The notes under the pieces were generated by a model. That model saw only the letters and a program-made list of their open reading frames with translations, made no database searches and had not been told where the DNA came from. Positions 28,736 through 36,473 of a DNA stretch of 64,000 bases are shown piece by piece. The position numbers were made by a program, and so were the translations under genes. Source of the stretch: Desulfosediminicola flagellatus (GTDB taxonomy: Bacteria; Desulfobacterota; Desulfobulbia; Desulfobulbales; Desulfocapsaceae). Positions within the stretch are counted from its first letter, which is position 1. Each line of letters begins with the position of its first letter. The stretch covers positions 1,642,501-1,706,500 of the forward strand of contig NZ_CP050698.1 in NCBI RefSeq assembly GCF_005116655.2, read 5' to 3'.

Positions 28736-29357
28736 AGTTTGAAAACCCGCTTTTCAAAAATAGATTAAGGACAAAGCCTATAGGAAGTATGGACGGTATT
28801 TCTATAGGCAGCCGCAATTCAGCTGTGACTACAATGTATTGATTCTAAATGAGATTGTATTTTCTCTGGCGCGCATAATCACGTAAATTTCACCACAATT
28901 ATACACTCTGTTTTGCTTTATAGATCTAAAAGAATACAATAAAATATTATTTCCACCAAAGCTCAACTGAGTGAAGTGAGGGGGGAGGAGTAACAGCTCA
29001 AAGCTACTGACTTCTTCTCAACTAAATGAAATTACGGGAATCTAAAAAAGACACTACTTGTCAATCTTCGACGCCTGACACCTCACGCCTCTCTCCTCAC
29101 CTTTGGACGTTGAAGATTTGTGGTAATCATAAAATAAAAAATACCTGTGTTTCACGGCGAAGTCTCAACCATCTGTTCATCTCGGTGCCGGAACAGTCAA
29201 ATGTATGAAATGTTTATTGTAATACCTTTGTGATAGCAGTGAATTAGGTGGTTTTGAGTGGATATTTTTGCACAGGATGCATGAGGTATTATAATGTTGA
29301 AAGATCACTCAGGTCGATAGACTTTTTTCGACCATAACATTTACAGGAGGTAGGGTC
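28736..29357. other. Gap of about 620 bases with an imperfect inverted repeat
   Basis: No supported gene. An imperfect inverted repeat pairs CAATCTTCGACG near 29060 with CGTTGAAGATT near 29110, enclosing a pyrimidine-rich CTCACGCCTCTCTCCTCAC stretch. The downstream end holds the AGGAGG ribosome site for the small gene at 29358. Confidence 0.4.
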
Positions 29358-29558
29358 ATGCTATGCAGCTTATCTAATTTGAATGACAATGATCTTCAGG
29401 AAATCCACAAACTCGAAAAAGATATTCAATCACCATTACTTGCATTTAGCTGTAATAATGCTTCTATTGCACATTTGTCTGCTGAAAATCTAAAAAAAAT
29501 ACAGGAACTTGAAAAGAAGCTTGGGATCAGTCTTGTCGCTGTAGGCAGAGAATGCTAG
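29358..29558 (+). CDS. Small protein made of two similar ~25-residue units
   Basis: A 66-residue protein of unknown family. A strong AGGAGG lies nine bases before the ATG, so translation is likely. Residues 8-31 (LNDNDLQEIHKLEKDIQSP) and 40-62 (LSAENLKKIQELEKKLGIS) align as an internal repeat with shared L..I..LEK spacing, each followed by a hydrophobic L-LA-F/V stretch. Helical and amphipathic. Its TAG stop is the CTAG of a repeat remnant that begins the adjacent inverted-repeat array, so the natural C-terminus may have been lost. Confidence 0.65.
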   Translation: MLCSLSNLNDNDLQEIHKLEKDIQSPLLAFSCNNASIAHLSAENLKKIQELEKKLGISLVAVGREC

Positions 29559-29567
29559 GACACCCTC

Positions 29568-29714
29568 CTAGGAGGCTGTCCGACAATGGCCTTTTGCCCA
29601 AACTCTTCGGAATTTTCAAAAAATAATGCTCGCAATATCATCTATATGGCTGTGCTTATTTTTTGTAAATGTCTCGATTTTAACCAAAACTCCTATTGTC
29701 GGACAGCCTCCTAG
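29568..29714. repeat. 147-bp inverted-repeat element, copy A
   Basis: A MITE-like unit bounded by perfect 20-base inverted ends (CTAGGAGGCTGTCCGACAAT and its complement). The centre carries an AATAATGCTCGCAATAT...CTATATGGCTGTGCTTAT block that recurs in copies B and C. A leftover right end (GGACACCCTCCTAG) abuts it on the left, so at least one more copy once stood there. No coding capacity. Confidence 0.8.
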
Positions 29715-29857
29715 GAGCCTGTCCGACAATGCCCTTTCCCCCCATATCTTCGTTAAACTCGAAAAATTATCCTCGGAATATCGATTATATGCCTCCGGCA
29801 ATTTTGCGAGTTTGCCTTGATCTGAGCGAAAATTGCTATTCTCGGACACCCTCCTAG
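29711..29857. repeat. 147-bp inverted-repeat element, copy B (shares CTAG with copy A)
   Basis: Same length as copy A and joined to it through a shared CTAG. Ends are CTAGGAGCCTGTCCGACAAT and ATTCTCGGACACCCTCCTAG, which pair with a few mismatches. The centre is more diverged from copy A. Tandem joining suggests insertion into CTAG sites at element ends. Confidence 0.75.
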
Positions 29858-29883
29858 GGGTCGAAGAGCAAGATAATACTATA

Positions 29884-29910
29884 TCAGGGTGGGTATTTCA
29901 GCCACCCTGA
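29884..29910 (-). terminator. Hairpin after the MOSC gene
   Basis: TCAGGGTGG pairs perfectly with CCACCCTGA around nine bases, 12 bases past the stop of the minus-strand gene. The tail has only scattered T, so this is a weaker terminator call. Confidence 0.5.
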
Positions 29911-29922
29911 CAGAGTGTGTCT

Positions 29923-30651
29923 TTATAGCGATTCTACGTCCTCTATCGACGTGCAGTAGTATACTTTAATTGGGCCGTCTGCTGGGATACCGGCAAGGGC
30001 CAGGGCATGTTTACCGCTTGGATCAAAAATAATGATCCTGTCTATGTGCTGTGCATCCATCAGGTCGGTAAGGACAGGTTCCAGGTTGTCTTCTTTTTTC
30101 TTTAGCCTGTCATAGCGAATGAAGCCCGGTTGCCATTTTTCCTGAATGATTTCCTTAAGTTGTTCGCCAAACGTTGTTTCAGAGTCTCCTGAACCGATAA
30201 TGGCAACTGCAGTGGATTTGGCATCCAGCAATTCAATCTCATCACCTACCCGTATTTCACCACCCTTAATGACTACGCCGAAAATACCCTCACGAGGCAT
30301 AACACAATCTCCAGCCTGATGGTAAATAGCGCAGGGATTGTGGCACACTTTGCCAAGCTGTGAAATGATGAGTTCAGTATTGCCCAGACGTATGTGGTCA
30401 CCTACCTTCATGGCGCAGAGATCAACACCTTCAGTAGTAATGTTTTCTGCAAAATTGCCTGCTACAACATTGAGGCCTTTTTCGCGCATCGACTCAATTG
30501 ATTCTTCCGCGAGAAAGCTGACCTGGCGGTGCCATTTACCGCCATGGGCATCAGCTTCGAGACCGAAATTTTCAATAAGGTTGACAGAATCAATGTTCTT
30601 TTTGCGAACACCTTTTCGATCACTGATAGATATAGCTTTAATTCGTTTCAT
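29923..30651 (-). CDS. MOSC-domain protein with an unassigned C-terminal domain
   Basis: The MOSC domain (about 1-140) is the sulfur/molybdenum-handling fold also found in molybdenum cofactor sulfurases and YiiM. FGLEADAHGGKWHRQVSFLAEE and the conserved Cys in LGKVCHNPCAIYHQAGDC (quoted within limits: GKVCHNPC) support it. Residues about 147-242 form a second alpha/beta region (AVAIIGSGDSETTF ... RIIIFDPSGKHALALAGI) that I cannot name. The start at 30651 is chosen for AAAGGAG nearby. An upstream in-frame ATG would add nine residues and contains that site. Role in cofactor metabolism is inferred from the fold. Confidence 0.85.
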   Translation of the reverse strand: MKRIKAISISDRKGVRKKNIDSVNLIENFGLEADAHGGKWHRQVSFLAEESIESMREKGLNVVAGNFAENITTEGVDLCAMKVGDHIRLGNTELIISQLGKVCHNPCAIYHQAGDCVMPREGIFGVVIKGGEIRVGDEIELLDAKSTAVAIIGSGDSETTFGEQLKEIIQEKWQPGFIRYDRLKKKEDNLEPVLTDLMDAQHIDRIIIFDPSGKHALALAGIPADGPIKVYYCTSIEDVESL

Positions 30652-31130
30652 CACAACTCCTTTGCAAGACATGTGCAATTATGTTCGGGCGTACTAAGTC
30701 CTTGGACACAATATCCCGAAATACTAATTTTTCAAGGACAAATGAGGAATCTTACCTGTTATCAGTCATGTGATGAAAGGCTGAAGTACACTGGATATTT
30801 TCTCCTTGTGTACTTACATTTAAATTACGTACAGTTGCAGAATTTTTTTATCAGGAGTGTAAAGTATACACGAAGCATTCAGCTAAAGTGAATGGGAGGA
30901 AGAATCCCTTGATTATTAGAAATCGCTGTGAAAAAATATATTATGAGCAGAGCGTTATCTCTTTTAGGAATAGAACAGATACTCACTGGAATTTCGGAGG
31001 GTACTTTTTATAGTCTAATGTTTAAATACAGTTTTTTCAGGCCACATCAGTGGTGGGTTGATGCGGCTTCAATAACCGGAATCCCGGCCTCGTCCACCTG
31101 AGAGTTATCCGGGCTACTACGGAGGTTCGC
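30652..31130. other. Intergenic region between the MOSC and UspA genes
   Basis: Upstream region of both divergent genes. It contains a short inverted repeat GTGTAAAGTATACAC near 30857 and an ACGGAGG ribosome site just before the UspA ATG. No gene is supported. Confidence 0.4.
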
Positions 31131-31625
31131 ATGGAAAAGTTGCTTAATGTACGTCGTGTAGTTACTCCAATCGATTTTTCTGATAACTCGAAACTCATTG
31201 CTGAATCGGCAGCATACATGGCCGGTAAGTTTAACGCCTCAATGTACCTTGTTTTTGTTGTTCAGAATTTTGAAGATTATTCAGGTTTCTTCGTGCCTCA
31301 AATGAGCATGCCGAATCTTGAGGGTGAGCTTGTGGAAGGTGCCGAAGATAAGATGCAGAGCTTTAGTAAAGATCTTCAGGCAATTTGCGATAAATACGGA
31401 GTGGAGAAACTGTACCACAGGGTATTTATGGGTGATGTTGCAGAGCAGATTGTCGACTTTGCTGCGGAAGTTCATGGCGATCTGATCATTATGGGCACCC
31501 ACGGCTATAAAGGGCTCGAAAAGATCATGTTTGGCAGTGTGGCGGATAAAGTAGTTCGTGCTGCACACTGCCCGGTGATGACAATTAATCCATACACATG
31601 CTGTAAAGAGGATGATAAAGAATAA
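31131..31625 (+). CDS. UspA-family universal stress protein
   Basis: Single-domain Usp protein of 164 residues. The N-terminal VVTPIDFSDNSKLIAESAAY and the ATP-binding motif G-2x-G-9x-GS (GTHGYKGLEKIMFGS, about 124-138) are intact, so it belongs to the ATP-binding class. Cytoplasmic. ACGGAGG precedes the ATG. Such proteins respond to starvation or stress, but the signal here is unknown. Confidence 0.93.
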   Translation: MEKLLNVRRVVTPIDFSDNSKLIAESAAYMAGKFNASMYLVFVVQNFEDYSGFFVPQMSMPNLEGELVEGAEDKMQSFSKDLQAICDKYGVEKLYHRVFMGDVAEQIVDFAAEVHGDLIIMGTHGYKGLEKIMFGSVADKVVRAAHCPVMTINPYTCCKEDDKE

Positions 31626-31659
31626 CCTCACCCCCAGAATTAGATAAACCGATAACAAG

Positions 31660-31692
31660 AATGGCACTGCCTGAAATTCGGGCGGTGCCATT
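31660..31692. terminator. Hairpin between converging UspA and 31711 genes
   Basis: AATGGCACTGCC pairs with GGGCGGTGCCATT (one G-T). It lies after both converging stop codons and could end either transcript, although T-runs are short. Confidence 0.55.
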
Positions 31693-31710
31693 GTAGAGAG
31701 AAGTACTACA

Positions 31711-32766
31711 TCATTCCTGCCAGCTTATCACGCCAAGCAGCCTGCCTGTACTATCGTCTGTTTTGCTACCGCATAGCTCAGCAATTGAAGACTCTGTAAA
31801 GCTATAGATGGCGAGCTGTGCTCGTCCGTTCATTTTTTCTGGGAATGATGCTTCGATTGCATGAGCCCATTCGGCGGGGAGTGAAGCGAGTGCATCCGTA
31901 TCGAATGTAGTGAGGGCTTTGGCAATTCTGTCTAAAAGATCACTGTTATTCTGCCTGAAAGAATCCACCAATTCAATACTTTCAGCCTTGCCCCAGCCAA
32001 TATTAGCAGGCAGTATAAATTCAACAATTTTTGCGGCAGGTTTGTTATGCTGGTCCTCGTAACGTTCAAGAAGAGTGTCGGCGGCTTCGATCATGTGAGT
32101 AAGCCAGATTTGCTGACTCTCTACCTTTCCACCATTGTACAGTCGACTCCAGGCTGAGAGTCGCTTTCGTATGGATCCGGCTGTGGGGAGGGTGATCTTT
32201 TCTTTGAGCTGCTTGAGTTCATCCAGCAGGTTCTCATCATCATCTGCAAGTTCACCATGAAGAGTTTTAAAAAGTCCTTCCTCTTCATCGTCGAGCAGAG
32301 CCATCTGCATGGCTACTTCTTCTTCCTCCCGATCAAGGATTTCTGCAATTTTTAAGACCAGACGAGCCTGCCAGAGTTGCACATCATTGTCTTCTTCAGG
32401 TGCGGTTTTAAGTCCATGGCCACCAAGTAACGAAGTGATAATTCCGCGGGAGCTGTCTTCTATAGATGCCTTTTTGGCTGACATTGAAGCAACTGTGAGA
32501 GAACTCAGCTGAGCAGCATAATCATCTTTCCTATCCTTGATGTCTCGGATAAGATGGAGAAAACGATCACGGCCGTCACCGAGTGGACTAGGAGTATGTG
32601 CTTGACAGTGACCGGTTGTTTTGAATATATCTGCGCTATTGTCTGCAGTTTCGCTATCTTCTACCGGCTGCAGGACATGAAGTTTTGAAAACAAAAGAAA
32701 AACCGGGTACTGGCTTCCGGAATAGATTTCAGTTCCGGGGAAATATAATGATTCAAGTGTGTTCAT
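31711..32766 (-). CDS. Soluble acidic protein of unknown function beside recCBD
   Basis: I do not recognise the family. Starting at the internal ATG (MNTLESLYFPGTEI), the protein has 351 residues. It is predicted mostly helical, with a very acidic middle (DREEEEVAMQMALLDDEEEG, about 165-185) and a helical stretch rich in Leu and Lys afterwards. The upstream 26 codons of the open frame look unlike protein. Its ATG directly abuts the ATG of the divergent gene at 32767. No membrane segment or catalytic motif is seen. Confidence 0.7.
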   Translation of the reverse strand: MNTLESLYFPGTEIYSGSQYPVFLLFSKLHVLQPVEDSETADNSADIFKTTGHCQAHTPSPLGDGRDRFLHLIRDIKDRKDDYAAQLSSLTVASMSAKKASIEDSSRGIITSLLGGHGLKTAPEEDNDVQLWQARLVLKIAEILDREEEEVAMQMALLDDEEEGLFKTLHGELADDDENLLDELKQLKEKITLPTAGSIRKRLSAWSRLYNGGKVESQQIWLTHMIEAADTLLERYEDQHNKPAAKIVEFILPANIGWGKAESIELVDSFRQNNSDLLDRIAKALTTFDTDALASLPAEWAHAIEASFPEKMNGRAQLAIYSFTESSIAELCGSKTDDSTGRLLGVISWQE

Positions 32767-33066
32767 ATGTCTGAGATAAAAGAAAAAATTACGTTTAGTA
32801 TTTCTGCCGTTCTCTATTTCCTGGTTAACCTGAGGGTTGGCCAAGATCTATTGATCACAGTAACAGAGACTGGCAAGCAAATTCTCGATACAGGGTGGTA
32901 TGTCGTTGGTATCACCTGTATTATTGTCGCCCTGATGCAATACATGGCGGGTGGTCTTCCGATGCCCTGGGAGCGCCGTTTCCGTTTGTTTTTTGCTGTG
33001 GGTATTATGGTCGGACTGTTTAACGGCATATATGAATATGCCGGACAGGGAACCATTCCTCAATAG
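32767..33066 (+). CDS. Small membrane protein upstream of recC
   Basis: A 99-residue protein with hydrophobic segments at about 8-23, 42-61 and 72-88, so two or three membrane helices. Family not recognised. Its ATG touches the ATG of the divergent 31711-32766 gene, and neither has a clear ribosome site. Either both genes use weak or leaderless initiation or one start is misplaced. A hairpin follows the stop, so it is probably not part of the rec operon. Confidence 0.65.
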   Translation: MSEIKEKITFSISAVLYFLVNLRVGQDLLITVTETGKQILDTGWYVVGITCIIVALMQYMAGGLPMPWERRFRLFFAVGIMVGLFNGIYEYAGQGTIPQ

Positions 33067-33094
33067 TACCTGTCTGTTTCTAAGCTGTAAACGG

Positions 33095-33117
33095 GGAATT
33101 AGCCTATTGCTAATTCC
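33095..33117 (+). terminator. Hairpin after the 32767-33066 gene
   Basis: GGAATTAG/CTAATTCC stem with a seven-base loop, followed by TCTTCCTCTTT. A plausible but weak terminator that would separate this gene from recC. Confidence 0.45.
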
Positions 33118-33284
33118 TCTTCCTCTTTATGTACGGTATGTCTTCAGTTCGTGTTTTGTACTATACACTCACAGCTATAGCAGAGATTTTTTTAATGTTT
33201 GATTGTCTGTCTATAAAAATCTCTGAAGTAATCGAACCAGAATCCGGTGAAACGGTTTCGTAATAGATCCCACAGTGACCTGCC

Positions 33285-36200
33285 ATGTTGTACCTTCATG
33301 TTTCAAACCGTACAGAAAACCTCCTTCAGCATCTTGTTCAAATATTTACTGTGACAGAACGAAGGAATCTGTTTGAGAAAGAATATTTTCTTATCCAGAG
33401 CCAGGGTATGGAGCGGATGATTTCTCAGACTCTTGCTGAAAATTTTACAAGCTGGTGTAATTTCGAATATCTTCTGCCCCTGAGTTTTCTGCAGCACAGT
33501 GCGGATATGCTTGACATGGAGATTACGCCTGACGGCTATGATCGAAAGGTTATGGTCTGGCGTATAGAAGAGTTGCTTCGCGATATTGAAGCGGAAGAGT
33601 TTCAACCGCTGAGGCGATATTTGAATGGTAAAAATCTCGATGTAAAGCGCTACCAGCTTGCTGACCAGCTTGCAAATATTTTTGATCAATATCAGCTCAT
33701 GCGACCGGAAATGCTGAACGCCTGGGCTGAAAACCGTTTAACAACCAAAGAACCTTCTGAGATCTGGCAGAGAACACTCTGGATGAGACTTGCCGGGCAG
33801 GTGGATAGTGCTCCTCATCGCGGTATTGTTTTGCAGCAGGTGATTAACGCACTTACATCCGGAAAAGATCTCGCAGGCAGGTTACCTGAACGGGTTTCTG
33901 TGTTCGGACTATCAATAATGCCGCCGCTTTTTTTACGATATCTGCAGGGGTTGGCGTTGCATAGTGATGTCCACCTCTATGTTCTTTCTCCATGTCGTGA
34001 ATATTGGGGTGATATTGAGAGTCGTCGAAAGATACTGCTTCGAAGCATCAATGACGAAAGCGGTATGGCTCAGGAACTTGATGATACCCCTGAAAGTCAT
34101 CCGTTACTTATTTCACTTGGCCAGCAGGGCAGGGATTTTCAACGGATGCTATTTGATGATGTACACTTTGAACTTGAGTTTGACAGTTACGAAGATCCTC
34201 TTGATACTGAATCTCCAACTCTTCTTCGTCAACTCCAGTCAGATCTTCTTGCGGGGGAAGTAGAAGCGATATCTAACCCGTGGCCCATCGGTGATGATTC
34301 CATACGCATAATTTCCTGCCACTCAAAGCTACGGGAAATCAATATATTAAAGGATCATATCCTACGCTGGCTCTATGAAGAACCAGAACTTGAATTACGT
34401 GATATCGTGGTGATGGCTCCGGATATTCAGGAGTATGCCGCACTGATACCTGCGGTATTTAAAGAAATTCAACATTCAGTATCTGATCGAAGCCTACGGC
34501 GTAGGAATCCTGTCATTGCAGCATTCGATAGTTTTTTAGCGCTTTTTTCAGGGAGATTCGGCTGGGATGAATTGCTTGATCTGTTAAACGAGCCTGTTAT
34601 CTCAGAAAAATTACAATTATCTCCGACTGATCTGGAGAATATTCAGCACTGGGTGACTACATCTGGAATTCGATGGGGGCTTTCAGCAAAACAACGCGGC
34701 GAAATGGGGTTGCCTGAATTTGAAGAGTGCAGTTGGGCGGCTGGGCTTGAACGGTTACTGATGGGTTATGCTATTGATAGTGGCGATTTTGTTGATGATG
34801 TCCTGCCATTTCCTGATATCGAAGGCGGTGGTGCAGCTGCCCTTGGCGGACTGTGTCAGTTTGTAAAAATAGTTGAAAGAGCACGAAGCGATTTCAGCAC
34901 TTCCTACACCCTTTCGGGGTGGGCAGATTTGCTCGTCAGCTATAGCCGCGAACTGTTTTACGATGAATCCAGCTACGCTGATAGCAAAGATTTTTTGGAA
35001 TTACAGGAAATAGTGCAGGATCTCGGAGAGAAGCAGGGAGTATTTCATCAATCCGATGTAGATTTTACCGTTATCTGCAGTTGGCTGGAACATATGGCGC
35101 GTGAAACGCGATCGAGCTCAGGTTTCCTTCGTGGTCAGCTTACGTTCTGCTCAATGCTTCCAATGCGATCGATTCCGTTTAAGGTAGTGTGTCTGATTGG
35201 TTTAAATGATGGACTGTTTCCCAAAAACGATCGCTATGCGACTTTTGATCTCATGGGGGCCGGACATCGGCCTGGCGACAGGTCCAGACGAATGGACGAT
35301 CGGTATCAGTTTCTGGAAGCTCTTGTTGCGGCGCGCGAAAAGCTCTATCTCAGCTATATCGGTCAATCCATCAAAAACAACGAAGAGATACCTCCTTCTG
35401 TGGTGGTAACCGAGCTTCTTGAAGTGTTGACGCAATATTATCATGTCACTGATTGCGTTATAAGGCATCCTCTGCATCCTTTTAGCAGCAACTATTTCAA
35501 TGGTTATGATAACAGCTTGTTCAGCTATAGTTCGACCTATTGCAAAGTTGCCGAAAAGCTTGCTATGCCCGATGGAGATGAAAAATCATGGTGGAGCGGT
35601 GAGCGTCAGTCTGAGATTAAAGAAATAGATGTGAGAGATCTTTTCAGATTCTACTCGAACCCGCAACGGTATTTTGTGCGTAATTGTCTGGGGATCTGGC
35701 TGGGTGATGATTTTGATATTGTGGCGGAGAGTGAAAACTTCAAATTGGAAGGGCTGGAGAACTATTTGATCGATCAGGAGTTGGTGGCAGCCATGATAAC
35801 CGGAGCTGATCGTTCTGTTCTTGATGATCTGCACAGGAAGCTGAGCATTACAGGGCGCTGGCCGTTGGGTACGCCCGGTGATCTCAGATATGAAAAGAAA
35901 ATTGAAGAACTTGCCAAATTTGCCCGAACAATATCAGATTGCGGAATCGGAAATCGGCTTGATGACCTGTTGATTGATGAAGAAGTTGGTGGTTATGCGA
36001 TACGAGGTATGCTGTCAAATGTGTATGAGGGTGGCATGTTGCTCTGTCGCTACAGTAAATTCAAGGGTAAGGATCTGCTTTCAGCCTGGCTGCACCATCA
36101 GTTGTATTCCCGGGCTACAGGAAATACAGCGACAACCTATCTTTTTTCAAGTGACAGCTCTCATCAAATACCAGCAGGTAGCCCGCCTCTTCCGGACCTC

Positions 36201-36473
36201 GAAACCCTGGTGGAAATCTTTGTGGAAGGGAACCGGAGGCCAAGCCCGTTGTATATAGATCCGGGTGTTGAATGGGTGAAGAAATATCTGAAAAGCGGTG
36301 TAGCTGATCTTGATGCGGCTCGGAGGAAATTAGTGAAAATGGTTGAGGATGGCTACGATGCTGAACTTAGCCTGTTGTTACGTAATTGTGACGTTGAAGC
36401 ACTTTTAGGCGAAGAATTTGAACACGTCTGCCAGAAGGTGCTGGAGCCGATCTGGAGGAATGTTAATGATTGA
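33285..36473 (+). CDS. recC: Exodeoxyribonuclease V gamma subunit (RecC)
   Basis: RecC scaffolds the RecBCD helicase-nuclease, splits the DNA strands and scans for Chi. The 1062-residue protein starts with the family pattern SNRTENLLQHLV and QSQGMERMISQTLAENF. Further on are VFGLSIMPPLFLRYLQGLA, RGQLTFCSMLPMRSIPFKVV and CLIGLNDGLFPKNDR, all typical of RecC. It heads a recC-recB-recD operon in which each gene overlaps the next by a few bases. E. coli has a different order, with ptr between. Confidence 0.95.
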   Translation: MLYLHVSNRTENLLQHLVQIFTVTERRNLFEKEYFLIQSQGMERMISQTLAENFTSWCNFEYLLPLSFLQHSADMLDMEITPDGYDRKVMVWRIEELLRDIEAEEFQPLRRYLNGKNLDVKRYQLADQLANIFDQYQLMRPEMLNAWAENRLTTKEPSEIWQRTLWMRLAGQVDSAPHRGIVLQQVINALTSGKDLAGRLPERVSVFGLSIMPPLFLRYLQGLALHSDVHLYVLSPCREYWGDIESRRKILLRSINDESGMAQELDDTPESHPLLISLGQQGRDFQRMLFDDVHFELEFDSYEDPLDTESPTLLRQLQSDLLAGEVEAISNPWPIGDDSIRIISCHSKLREINILKDHILRWLYEEPELELRDIVVMAPDIQEYAALIPAVFKEIQHSVSDRSLRRRNPVIAAFDSFLALFSGRFGWDELLDLLNEPVISEKLQLSPTDLENIQHWVTTSGIRWGLSAKQRGEMGLPEFEECSWAAGLERLLMGYAIDSGDFVDDVLPFPDIEGGGAAALGGLCQFVKIVERARSDFSTSYTLSGWADLLVSYSRELFYDESSYADSKDFLELQEIVQDLGEKQGVFHQSDVDFTVICSWLEHMARETRSSSGFLRGQLTFCSMLPMRSIPFKVVCLIGLNDGLFPKNDRYATFDLMGAGHRPGDRSRRMDDRYQFLEALVAAREKLYLSYIGQSIKNNEEIPPSVVVTELLEVLTQYYHVTDCVIRHPLHPFSSNYFNGYDNSLFSYSSTYCKVAEKLAMPDGDEKSWWSGERQSEIKEIDVRDLFRFYSNPQRYFVRNCLGIWLGDDFDIVAESENFKLEGLENYLIDQELVAAMITGADRSVLDDLHRKLSITGRWPLGTPGDLRYEKKIEELAKFARTISDCGIGNRLDDLLIDEEVGGYAIRGMLSNVYEGGMLLCRYSKFKGKDLLSAWLHHQLYSRATGNTATTYLFSSDSSHQIPAGSPPLPDLETLVEIFVEGNRRPSPLYIDPGVEWVKKYLKSGVADLDAARRKLVKMVEDGYDAELSLLLRNCDVEALLGEEFEHVCQKVLEPIWRNVND

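Noticed and set aside
29574..29849. Small open frames inside the inverted-repeat array
   Set aside because: They arise by reading through the palindromic elements and have no ribosome sites.
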